This document shows positions 21,099 to 31,871 of a stretch of DNA of 64,000 nucleotides, one piece after another (within the stretch, counting starts at the first letter, position 1; every line of letters starts with the position of its first letter). Made by a program: the position numbers and the translations under genes. Below the pieces are notes generated by a model, which had not been told where the DNA came from, did no database searches, and saw only the letters and a program-made list of their open reading frames with translations. The DNA is from Haberlea rhodopensis (taxonomy: Eukaryota > Streptophyta > Magnoliopsida > Lamiales > Gesneriaceae), in the NCBI GenBank assembly GCA_907163345.1, contig CAJQUN010000455.1:248001-312000 (forward strand). Reading direction: 5' to 3'.

Positions 21099-24000
21099 TC
21101 ACATACCAGAAAACAGTTCTGGGTAGTGCTGCACCATGTGTCGCTCCGTCTCCCACGTGGCCTCCTCGACACCCCTACGATCCCACTGAACTTTGACCAT
21201 AGGTATAACTTTGTTTCTCAGTCTGCGATCTGCCCTATCCAAAATCCTGATAGGCCGCTCCACATAGGAAACATCGGACTCAATCTGAACCTCAGAAGGC
21301 TGTAACACATGTGAAGGATCCGGCTCATACTTCCTCAGCATAGACACATGGAATACATCGTGTATACCAGACAGAGAAGGCGGTAAGGCCAAACGGTACG
21401 CCAGAGTACCAACACGCTGTAAAATCTCATACGGCCCCACGTATCTAGGAGACAACTTCCCCCGCATACCAAACCGTACCACACCCCTGAAGGGTGAGAT
21501 CTTCAGAAAAACTCTGTCGCCCAACTGAAACTCCAACGGTCTCCGCCGCTGATTGGCATATGCTGCCTGTCTATCCTGAGCTGCCTTCATCTTTCGTCTG
21601 ATAACCTTAACTTTCTCTTCCATTTCCTGAACCAACTCTGGTCCTCCAACCGACTTACGGTCCAAGTCATCCCAACACAAGGGTGACCTACAACGCCTAC
21701 CATAGAGGGCCTCAAAAGGAGCCATCTGTATACTTGCCTGGTAGCTGTTGTTGTAAGAGAACTCTACCAAGGCTATCAAGTCCTGCCATGATATGTTGAA
21801 CTCTAACACACAAGCTCTCAACATATCCTCGAGCGTCTGTATCGTACGCTCAGTCTGTCCGTCCGTCTGAGGGTGATAGGCTGTGCTCAGCCTCAACTCC
21901 GTACCTAGAGCTTTCTGCAGACCTTCCCAAAAGTGAGATGTGAACCGTGGATCTCGATCAGACACTATCGAAACAGGAATCCCGTGTAGTCTCACTATAT
22001 CTCTGACATATAACTGTGCCATCCTCAAGTGCGTATATGTCATACAGTAAGGAATGAAATGAGCCACTTTAGTCAATCTGTCCACGACTACCCAGATGGC
22101 ATCAAAACCCGAAACAGTCCTCGGTAAGTGGGTCACGAAGTCCATCGACACGTGCTGCCACTTCCACTCGGGTATCTCCAAACTCCTTAGTTCACCTCCA
22201 GGCCTCTGCCTCTCAGCCTTCACCTGTTGACAAATCAAACAGCGCTTGACAAATGAGGTGACATCTTGTTTCATACGCCTCCACCAGAATTGGTTGCGTA
22301 GATCCTTATACATCTTCTTCCCGCCTGGGTGAACACTCATCCTGCTGCAATGAGCTCGCTGTAAGATACCCTGGCGCAACTCGGGTGTATCTGGAACCAC
22401 CCATCTGTCGCCAAGTCGCAAAGAACCGTCCTCAGCCACTCTGAATCTCGATGGCTGATCTGAATGGACCACTGACATCCATCTCTGAATCTCTGCATCG
22501 GTCCCCTGAGCCTTCCTGATGTGATCATAAATAACCGGCTCAGCTAGCAAGGTCAAAACCTGTACTGGTGAAGTAGACACATCGTAATCGAATCCCAAAT
22601 GGCAGTAGGAGCCCAACATAGCCGATAAGTACATGGCATCCTCTGCTGTGCTCCTCACCTTCCGACTCAAAGCGTCGGCTGTCAAATTCGCTTTCCCGGG
22701 ATGGTATAGGATTTCACAATCATAATCCTTCAATAGATCCATCCATCTCCTCTGTCTCATGTTCAGCTCAGCCTGTGTAAACAAGAACTTCAGGCTCTTG
22801 TGATCAGTGAAGATGGTGAATGAGGTACCGTATAAGTAGTGTCGCCATATCTTCAAGGCGAAAACTATAGCTGCCAACTCCAAATCATGGACTGGATACC
22901 TCGTCTCATGTGGCTTCAACTGTCTCGAAGCATAAGCCACAACATGTCTGTCCTGCATCAGTACGCATCCTAAGCCCTGTAGCGATGCGTCGGTATAAAG
23001 AACAAATCCTTTGTTCTCCTTGGGAATCACAAGAACTGGTGCAGTAGTCAGTCTGTGTTTCAATTCCCGGAAACTCTGCTCACAAGCCTCTGACCAACAA
23101 AAAGAGACTCCCTTCTGAGTCAGCTGTGTAAGTGGTTTGGCGATCTTTGAGAAACCCTCGACGAAACGTCGATAATAGCCAGCCAACCCAAGAAAACTCC
23201 GAATCTCACTGACTGAAGTAGGGGTAGACCAATCCATAACTGCCTCTATCTTCCTCGGGTCTACTGATATCCCTTCTCGTGATATAATATGGCCCAAGAA
23301 TGCAACACTGCTCAGCCAAAACTCACACTTGCTGAGTTTAGCGTACAACTGATGATCTCTGAGGATCTGGAGCACTATCCTCAGATGATTGGCATGGTCC
23401 TCCTCACTCCTTGAATAGACGAGGATGTCATCAATGAATACGATCACAAACTGATCGAGGTACTCCTGAAATACTCTGTTCATCAGGCTCATAAAAACTG
23501 CAGGTGCATTTGTTACACCGAAAGGCATCACCAAGAACTCATAGTGTCCGTATCGAGTTCTAAAAGCCGTCTTTTGAACATCACCAGCTCTAACCCGCAC
23601 CTGATGATAGCCTGACCTCAAGTCTATCTTAGAGTACACCTCTGTACCCTGAAGCTGGTCGAACAGATCATCAATCCTCGGAAGTGGATATCTGTTCTTC
23701 ACTGTAGCCTTGTTCAATTGCCTGTAGTCAATGCACAGACGCATTGATCCATCCTTCTTTTTCACGAACAAGACTGGTGCACCCCAAGGCGATACACTAG
23801 GACGAATGTATCCCTTGTCAAGGAGCTCCTGTAACTGTACCTTTAGTTCCCTCAGCTCTGCCGGTGCCATCCTGTAAGGGGCACGAGAAATGGCTGATGT
23901 TCCCGGTAACAGCTCAATAGCAAACTCAACATCCCTGACAGGCGGAAATCCCGGAATCTCATCTGGGAACACATCAATGAACTCCGCCACAACTGGAATG

Positions 24001-25604
24001 TCCTCGGCTCTCACTTCTTTTTCCTCAGATACATCCACCGCATAAATGATGTAACCGGTGTGGCCGCGCTCCAATAACCGCGACATCTTAACCGCTGAGA
24101 TCACTGGAATCCTTGGACGAGAGCCGTCCCCATAAAAAGTCCACTGGAACCCCTGATCCGATTGAAAACAAACAGTCCTCTGCCGACAGTCTACCACAGC
24201 TCGGTATCTGCTCAACACATCAATGCCGATAATACAGTCAAAGTCTGCCATCTCTAACTGAATCAGATCAGCCCTCAGATCATTGCCCTCAAAATAAATG
24301 AGGCAATCAGACAACAGCCGATCCGCAATCACATGCTTCCCCGTGGGTGTCGAGACCATGAGAGGCGTGGGTAACAGAGACGAGCACAAGTGGTGTCTCT
24401 CCACAAAGGCAACAGATACAAAAGAATGAGAAGCACCTGTATCTACCAAAATAAATGCAGGGTACGTAAATAAATGACACGTACCAGCAATGACCTCCTC
24501 TGGGGCTGCCTCAGCTTGCTCCCTAGTCAGTGCGTACACCTGACCCTGCGGTGGTCCTGCCGCCTGACCTCCTTGCGGTCGAGGCGCAAACTGCTGTCTC
24601 GGTGGTGCCCTCCCAGCATCAAATCTTGGCCTATTCGGCCCTGAGTCTGTCTGACTTGCCCGATTGGGGCAGTTCCTAGCTAAGTGGCCCACCTTGCCAC
24701 AAACATAACAGCCTCGGCAGTCACGTGACAAGTGAAATCCTCCACAGCGGTCACACCTGTCCCCTCCTGCCTTACTCCCTTGTGTAGGTCCTCGATTGCT
24801 CTGTTTCTGACTCTGAGATTTCTTCCCGCTAAATCTGGAAGATGATGAGGCTCCACGAGTCTTGAACTGATCTCCTCGTGGTTTCAAATTATCAGCAACA
24901 GGCCTCTGTGATGGTACTGGAGGGGGTACAACATCCTTGTATGCTCCCACTGCAATTTCCGCTAACTCTGCCCGTGTCAGGGCGTCATCAAAAGAGCTAG
25001 GGTTGTTGGAGATAACCCGGTCAAATAGTTCTGGCCTGAGTCCTTTCATGAAATGCCTCATCTTTGCATGGCTGCTCACAGCAATATGGGGGACATACCT
25101 CAACAGTGAGGAATACTGCAAGGCAAAGTCTGAAACTGACATGTTTCCCTGCTTCAAGTTAGTGAATTCGTCCTCTTTGACTTGTCTAGCAGCGGCAGAA
25201 AAATACCGGTTAAGAAACCGGGTCCTGAATACAGTCCAGTCTACTACCATGCCCTGAGCTCTCAGCTCCACCACAGTGGTCTTCCACCACATAGAAGGCT
25301 TCTTCGCCATCTGAAATTCGGCTAACCTCAGCCATGCGGTACGTGCACAGGGCGCAGTCACAAGTATCTGCTCTATCCGTTCTAGCCACTCTTCGGCCCC
25401 TTCTCCAGATTCGGTCCCCTCAAACATGGGTGGACGGAAATTCAGAAACTGTGTCAAACTGAGCTCCCCGGGTAATAACATCTGTGCACTGGGCTCTACT
25501 CCCACAGCAGGTGGCGGTAAAGGATTCACATGAGCAACACTAGCATTCATACTGCCCATATCCCCTACCTCTTCATTGAGGTTCTCCGGGTTAATAGCCG
25601 CCAT
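21099..25604 (-). CDS. Complete Tekay-like gypsy Gag-Pol polyprotein of element I (1501 aa)
   Basis: One uninterrupted frame. I chose the ATG at 25604 (MAAINPENLNE); the frame is open four codons upstream but without an ATG. Domains in order: gag core about 60-190; zinc knuckles C284/C287/H291/C296 and C299/C302/H307/C312; aspartic protease DTG at 388-390; reverse transcriptase with FIDD catalytic aspartates at 725-726; RNase H with YTDAS (D872); integrase HHCC at 1085/1092/1122/1125 and D1155, D1216, E1252 (35 apart); chromodomain-like KVQWDRRGVEEATWE near 1470. The protein would copy element RNA to DNA in Gag particles and insert it in the nucleus. With both LTRs, primer site and polypurine tract intact, this is the only complete autonomous element in the window. 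Confidence 0.96.
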   Translation of the reverse strand: MAAINPENLNEEVGDMGSMNASVAHVNPLPPPAVGVEPSAQMLLPGELSLTQFLNFRPPMFEGTESGEGAEEWLERIEQILVTAPCARTAWLRLAEFQMAKKPSMWWKTTVVELRAQGMVVDWTVFRTRFLNRYFSAAARQVKEDEFTNLKQGNMSVSDFALQYSSLLRYVPHIAVSSHAKMRHFMKGLRPELFDRVISNNPSSFDDALTRAELAEIAVGAYKDVVPPPVPSQRPVADNLKPRGDQFKTRGASSSSRFSGKKSQSQKQSNRGPTQGSKAGGDRCDRCGGFHLSRDCRGCYVCGKVGHLARNCPNRASQTDSGPNRPRFDAGRAPPRQQFAPRPQGGQAAGPPQGQVYALTREQAEAAPEEVIAGTCHLFTYPAFILVDTGASHSFVSVAFVERHHLCSSLLPTPLMVSTPTGKHVIADRLLSDCLIYFEGNDLRADLIQLEMADFDCIIGIDVLSRYRAVVDCRQRTVCFQSDQGFQWTFYGDGSRPRIPVISAVKMSRLLERGHTGYIIYAVDVSEEKEVRAEDIPVVAEFIDVFPDEIPGFPPVRDVEFAIELLPGTSAISRAPYRMAPAELRELKVQLQELLDKGYIRPSVSPWGAPVLFVKKKDGSMRLCIDYRQLNKATVKNRYPLPRIDDLFDQLQGTEVYSKIDLRSGYHQVRVRAGDVQKTAFRTRYGHYEFLVMPFGVTNAPAVFMSLMNRVFQEYLDQFVIVFIDDILVYSRSEEDHANHLRIVLQILRDHQLYAKLSKCEFWLSSVAFLGHIISREGISVDPRKIEAVMDWSTPTSVSEIRSFLGLAGYYRRFVEGFSKIAKPLTQLTQKGVSFCWSEACEQSFRELKHRLTTAPVLVIPKENKGFVLYTDASLQGLGCVLMQDRHVVAYASRQLKPHETRYPVHDLELAAIVFALKIWRHYLYGTSFTIFTDHKSLKFLFTQAELNMRQRRWMDLLKDYDCEILYHPGKANLTADALSRKVRSTAEDAMYLSAMLGSYCHLGFDYDVSTSPVQVLTLLAEPVIYDHIRKAQGTDAEIQRWMSVVHSDQPSRFRVAEDGSLRLGDRWVVPDTPELRQGILQRAHCSRMSVHPGGKKMYKDLRNQFWWRRMKQDVTSFVKRCLICQQVKAERQRPGGELRSLEIPEWKWQHVSMDFVTHLPRTVSGFDAIWVVVDRLTKVAHFIPYCMTYTHLRMAQLYVRDIVRLHGIPVSIVSDRDPRFTSHFWEGLQKALGTELRLSTAYHPQTDGQTERTIQTLEDMLRACVLEFNISWQDLIALVEFSYNNSYQASIQMAPFEALYGRRCRSPLCWDDLDRKSVGGPELVQEMEEKVKVIRRKMKAAQDRQAAYANQRRRPLEFQLGDRVFLKISPFRGVVRFGMRGKLSPRYVGPYEILQRVGTLAYRLALPPSLSGIHDVFHVSMLRKYEPDPSHVLQPSEVQIESDVSYVERPIRILDRADRRLRNKVIPMVKVQWDRRGVEEATWETERHMVQHYPELFSGM

Positions 25605-25800
25605 GCTGCAACACAAGAGTTAACAACAATACCAAAAGCAGTTCATAGTATAAGCCGTTAGATAACAAGAGTATCATATCCAAAAGCTGTTAGTATAATA
25701 CTTATACAACAATATGCACCAAATGCATAACATGCCCAACAATGAATACCTAGTCAACTTGTCTCTAAAGGCTACCCTTCACTCTTCCCTGGTTATCTAA

Positions 25801-25817
25801 CCACTGCTCTGATACCA
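25801..25817 (-). other. Primer binding site of element I
   Basis: The minus strand reads TGGTATCAGAGCAGTGG, with a five-base spacer to the LTR at 25823. The leader between it and gag (25605-25800) shows no other feature. Confidence 0.9.
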
Positions 25818-25822
25818 CTAAA

Positions 25823-28199
25823 TGTGAGACCCCGATATCTCAATAAACTAATAGGTGCGATTAAGAGAACTAAACATTCATATGAATAAATCAGAGTAAA
25901 GAGTCATGTTGATTTTCCTGAGCTTAAGGAATACAGTAGCAAAAGTTTCAAAAAGGGATTTCACAAATTCCTACAAAAGGTGCTACATTATAGTCTTATT
26001 CTACCACAAGTAGAAGCTATATAAAATTTTTCTCAAATCTTGTAGCTAATCCCGTAACTCTCCTTATAGCTCAGCTTCTCAACCCCGACCCTGGTTCTCA
26101 ACATCAAAAGCACCTACAAAGACAACCCCCAACACATGAGCATATCACAATTCATATTCAACATAATATGAAAATAAGGCGTAAATGCACAATCATAAAA
26201 TACAATTCACTTCCTGTATTTCCATCGCATTTACAATGCCCACTGGTTGTCCCTGTACCATGATTCATAATATAACACATTATATGAATGTATGGTTTCA
26301 CAAATGAATGTCATGACATTTCCTCTTTTTCTTGAGTCAGTCATCATCGGTTATTTTAATACTTCTCCGCTTTTATAATCTCAAAACAAGCGGTATCTCA
26401 TCCTCGCTTCTTTATACTAGCGGTATCTCATCCTCGCTCAGTATAGTATATACCCGCCTCCATGTGCAAGCGAGCCTCCCCCCTCCCGCTCCACATTTTT
26501 AGCGGTAAAGCGTAAGCATTAACACCTTAACCGTGATCGCCCTGACTCGTGGAATACATCTCTTTATCCCACATCACAATATGCAACAACAATGCATAAT
26601 ATGCAACAACAATGCATAATAACATGTATCAACTCAATAATGCATCACATTGCATTCATCATGTGTCATGCAGACAAAACATAAATACATGTTACCGTTG
26701 GGATGCCCGTACGTCGCTTACGTACCTTTCCAAAAAGTAGTGTGTGGTGGGACTCTATCCCCTGCGTTGTGTAGCCGTCTGTGAAGGCTCTACACCAGTG
26801 TACAACACAATATTAGATGCCAATATATGATCCAAAATCAAAAAATCCAACAAAAAACAATATTTCAAAATTTTGCTTCTGGCGATCGATCGCTACCCCT
26901 TGGCGATCGATCGCCAAACTCCACTGTCCCATGGCGATCGATCGCGCCTTTCATGGCGATCGATCGCGTGGCTTTGATTTTGGCTACTGGACCTCGGCGA
27001 TCGATCGCGCCATTTGTGGCGATCGATCGCCACCTGGTCTGTGCGCGATAATTTTTCCAGCATGTTCAACACCGATATTCACACCTTTCCTTCTAACATG
27101 TAAGACATACAACATGCCAATACCAACATGCTAGTATTTAAAACACATTACTCTGAGTGTATTTACATCAAGATTGTACCCCAACCACAAACCCACATGC
27201 ATTAAAATCACCCATGAACATCAGTACTCATTCAACATTTTCTGAAAACAGGGCATTGTCTTCCTGCCCAGATTTTTGAGTACACACTTTCAAGCAACGA
27301 AATCTACCACATAAGTCATGCAATTTGCTCGAATAAAAATGTCAAGGGTTTCATCAAACTACCATGCATATTTTCACATCGAAGGTTCATTCAAAAACCC
27401 TTCTAACATGCATATTACCACCCCTTCAATATCACTCCCAGATCACATATTTCCAGAAAAACAGGGGAAAATATCTACCCAGATTCTCCAACACCATACT
27501 TTACATGCTTAAATCTACCACATAAAACATGTAATGTGCTCAAGGAAAAATACTGGAAGCTTCATAAACACACCATAAATGAACATGAATCGAAGGTTTA
27601 ACAAAACCTAACCTAACATGCCATTTTTCACACTAAACAAAGTATGAACTCAACAACAAAAACTTCAAACCCAGAAATGGTTCCTCACCCCTTTTGGCTC
27701 CGATTTTTGCAAGCTTTCCAAGCAAGAAAAATGGTGGATCTCCTCTTGTTTTCCCTTACCAGATGTTGGACGAAAAAGTTGGAGAGAATGGAGTGATTTC
27801 AGCTATGACAAGGTGGAGTGGGAGATGAGGAAAGAGGTATGGGCAAGCTGCAGCTGGCAGCAGGGTATGGGTCAAGGGGGGGTGGTTTGTGGTGGGTTTA
27901 TGTGATGTGTTATGTTTTGGTCCCGGTATTTCGCACGATGTATTAAAATATCCTCACATGATATTTTATAGTATTTTCTCATTAAAATACTTCAATTCCC
28001 ATTTAAAATATACTTTACCAAAACGATTAACACACACCCCAAATTAAACATGCCACAATCCCCAAAAATCCCAACATGTAACACATGCACCCTCACATGC
28101 ATCTCCCAACATTATTAATTCAACACAAGAATTAATATCATAATTTTCACAACAGTGATTAATGTTTAAATAACACTTAATCATTTCGGGGATATCACA
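25823..28199 (-). repeat. 5' LTR of element I (2377 bp)
   Basis: Same length and nearly the same sequence as 18651-21027 (offset 7172). Contains palindromes (26883-27029), the GTACGT hairpin (26709-26725) and TATTTTATAG (27962-27971). Its outer end abuts the integrase of element O at 28200, so this element inserted into O. Confidence 0.92.
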
Positions 28200-31100
28200 A
28201 GCCATCTGTATACTTGCCTGGTAGCTGTTGTTGTAAGAGAACTCCACTAAGGCTATTGAGTCCTGCCATGATATGTCGAACTCTAGCACACAAGCTCTCA
28301 ACATATCCTCGAGCGTCTGTATCGTACGCTCGGTCTGTCCGTCCGTCTGAGGGTGATAGGTTGTGCTCAGCCTCAACTCTGTACCTAGAGCTGTCTGCAG
28401 ACCCTCGCAGAAGTGAGATGTGAACCGCGGATCTCGATCGGACACTATCGAAACAGGGATCCCGTGCAGTCTCACCACATCTCTGACATATAACTGTGCC
28501 ATCCTCAAGTGCGTATATGTCATACAATAAGGAATGAGTGAGCCACTTTAGTCAGTCTATCCACGACTACCCAGATGGCATCAAAACCCGAAACAGTCCT
28601 CGGTAAGTGGGTCACGAAATCCATAGACACGTGCTGCCACTTCCACTCGGGTATCTCCAAACTCCTTAGTTCACCTCCAGGCCTCTGCCTCTCAGCCTTC
28701 ACCTGCTGACAAATCAAACAGCGCTTGACAAATGAGGTGACATCTTGTTTCATACGCCTCCACCAGAACTGGCTGCGTAGATCCTTATATATCTTCTTCC
28801 CGCCTGGGTGGATACTCATCCTGCTGCAATGAGCTCGCTGTAATAAACCCTGACGTAACTCGGGTGCATCTAGAACCACCCATCTATCGCCAAGTCTCAG
28901 AGAACCGTCCTCAGCCACTATGAATCTCGATGGCTGACCTGAATGAACCACTAATATCCATCTCTGAACCTCTACATCGGTCCCCTGAGCCTTCCTGATG
29001 TGATCATAAATAACAGGCTCAGCTAGCAAGGTCAAAACCTGTACTGGTGAAGAAGATACATCAAAATCGAATCCCAAATGGCAGTAGGATCCCAACATAG
29101 CTGATAAACACATGGCATCCTCTGCAGTGCTCCGCACCTTCCGACTCAGGGCGTCGGCTGTCAGATTTGCTTTCCCGGGATGGTATAGGATTTCACAATC
29201 ATAATCCTTCAGCAGGTCCATCCATCTCCTCTGCCTCATGTTCAGCTCAGCCTGTGTAAACAAGAACTTCAGGCTCTTGTGATCAGTGAAGATGGTAAAT
29301 GAGGTACCGTATAAATAGTGTCGCCATATCTTCAAGGCGACACTATAGCTGCCAACTCCAGATCATGGACTGGATACCTCGTCTCGTGTGGCTTCAACTG
29401 TCTCGAAGCATAAGCCACTACATGTCTTTCTTGCATCAGTACGCACCCTAATCCCTGTAGCGATGCGTCGGTATAAAGAACAAATCCTTTGTTCTCCTTG
29501 GGAATCACTAGAACTGGTGCAGTAGTCAGTCTGTGCTTTAATTCCCTGAAACTCTGCTCACAAGCCTCTGTCCAACAGAATGGGACTCCCTTCTGAGTCA
29601 GCTGTGTATGTGGCTTGGCGATCTTTGAGAAACCCTCGACCAAACGTCGATAATAGCCAGCCAGACCAAGAAAACTTCGAATCTCACTGACTGAAGTAGG
29701 GGCAGACCAATCCATAACTGCCTCTATCTTCCTCGGGTCTACTGATATCCCCTCTCGTGATATGATATGGCCCAAGAAGGCTACACTGCTCAGCCAAAAC
29801 TCACACTTGCTGAGTTTGGCGTACAACTGATGATCTCTGAGGATCTGGAGCACTATCCTCAGATGATCGGCATGATCCTTCTCATTCCTTGAATAGACCA
29901 GGATGTCATCAATGAACACGATCACAAACTGATCGAGGTACTCCTGAAATACTCTGTTCATCATGCTCATAAATGTAGCAGGGGCATTCGTCACCCCGAA
30001 TGGCATCACCAAGAACTCATAGTGCCCATACCGAGTTCTAAAAGCCGTCTTTTGGACATCACCAGCTCTAACCCGCACCTGGTGATAGCCTGATCTCAAG
30101 TCTATCTTGGAGTACACCTTTGTACCCTGAAGCTGGTCGAACAGATCATCAATCCTCGGAAGTGGATATCTGTTCTTCACTGTAGCCTTGTTCAATTGCC
30201 TATAGTCAATGCACAGACGCATTGATCCATCCTTCTTTTTCACGAACAAGACTGGTGCACCCCAAGGCGATACACTAGGACGGATGTATCCCTTGTCGAG
30301 GAGCTCCTGTAACTGTACCTTCAGCTCCCTCAGCTCTGCCGGTGCCATCCTGTATGGGGCACGAGAAATGGATGATGTCCGGCAGCAGCTCAATAGCAAA
30401 CTCAACATCCCTGACAGGCGGAAACCCTAGAATCTCATCTGGGAACACATCAATGAACTCCGCCACAACCGGAATGTCCTCGGCTCTCTCTTCCTTCTCG
30501 TCTGATGCATCCACTGCATAGATAAGGTAGCCCGTGTGGCCGCGTTCCAATAACCGCGACATCTTAATCGCTGATATTACCGGAATCTTTGGACGAGAGC
30601 CGTCCCCATAAAAGGTCCACTGAAACCCCTGATCAGACAGAAAACGTACAATCCTCTGCCAGCAGTCTACCACAGTTCGGTATCTGCTCAACACATCAAT
30701 GCCGATAATACAGTCAAAGTCTGCCATCTCTAACTGAATCAGATCGGACCTCAGATCATTGCCCTCATAATAAATGAGGCAATCAGATAACAACCGGTCA
30801 GCAATCACGTGCTTCTCCGTGGGTGTCGAGACCATGAGAGGCGTGGGTAACAGAGACGAGCACAAACGGTGTCCCTCCACAAAAGAAGTAGATACAAAAG
30901 AATGGGAAGCACCTGTATCTATCAATATAAGTGCAGGGTACGTAAATAAATGGCACGTACCAGCAATGACCTCCTCTGGGGCTGCCTAAGCCTGCTCCCT
31001 GGTCAGTGCATACACCTGTCCCTGCGGCGGTCCTGCCGTCTGACCTCCCTGTGGTCGTGGTGCAAACTGCTGTCTCTGTGGTGCCCTCCCAGCATCAAAC

Positions 31101-31871
31101 CTCGGCCTATTCGGCCCTGAGTCTGTCTGACCTGCCCGATTGGGGCAACCTCGAGCAAAGTGGCCCACCTTGCCACAGACATAGCAACCCGGACAATCCC
31201 GTGACAAGTGCCATCCTCCACAGTTGCTACACTTGCTTCCCACTGTCTTGCTCCCCTGTGTGGGTCCCTTATTGTTCTGTTTCTGACCCTGAGACTTCTT
31301 CCCACTACATTTGGAAGATGATGAGGCCCCACGAGCCTTGAACTGATCCCCTCATGGGCTCAGACTATCAGCAGCAGGCCTCTGTGGTGGTACAGAAGGG
31401 GGTACAACATCCTTGTACGCGCCCACCGCAATCTCCGCTAACTCTGCCCGTGTCAGGACGTCATCAAATGAACTGGGGTTGTTGGATATAACCCTATCAA
31501 ATAGTTCTGGCCTCAATCCCTTCAGAAAATTCCTCATCTTTGCATGGCTGCTGACAGCAATATGAGGTACATACCTCAGCAGTGAGAAATACTGCATAGC
31601 ATAGTCTGACACTGACATGCTACCCTGCTTCAAACTGTTGAATTCATCCTCTTTTAATTGTCTGGCAGCTGCAGAGAAATACCGGTTAAGGAACCGGGTC
31701 CGGAATACAGTCCAGTCAACTGCCACACCTAGAGCTCTCATCTCCATCACGGTGGTCTTCCACCACATAGCAGGCTTCTTAGCCATCTGAAACTCGGCTA
31801 ACCTTAGCCATGCCGTGCGTGCACAGGGTGCAGTCACAAGAATCTGCTGTATACGTTCCAACCACTCCTCA
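28200..31871 (-). pseudogene. Element O gag (C-terminal part) and pol, degraded, cut in integrase
   Basis: Minus-strand match to the element I polyprotein from EEWLERI of gag to YNNSYQASIQMA in integrase. Breaks visible: stop TGA near 31352 (an arginine codon in I), stop TAG at 30986-30988 (glutamate in I), a 2-bp deletion near 30385, and 1-bp deletions near 29337 (RNase H) and 28535 (integrase). The zinc knuckle CYVCGKVGHFARGC, protease DTGASHSF, RT FIDDILVYS, RNase H YTDAS and integrase HHCC can all still be read in pieces. It ends at 28200, where the LTR of element I begins; the rest of integrase is not found on the other side. At 31867-31871 it is interrupted by B2. Confidence 0.9.
31867..31871. 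repeat. Target site duplication CCTCA of B2 (left copy)
   Basis: CCTCA is repeated at 40893-40897. Removing 31872-40892 and one copy restores alignment to the gag sequence of family A. Confidence 0.92.

Noticed and set aside
28200..28204. Target duplication AGCCA for the inner tandem block
   Set aside because: No matching copy at the other end, because the junction at 17486 is a deletion breakpoint.
28195..28527. Additional minus-strand frame at the integrase fragment of O
   Set aside because: Shadow of the true integrase frame; no motifs.
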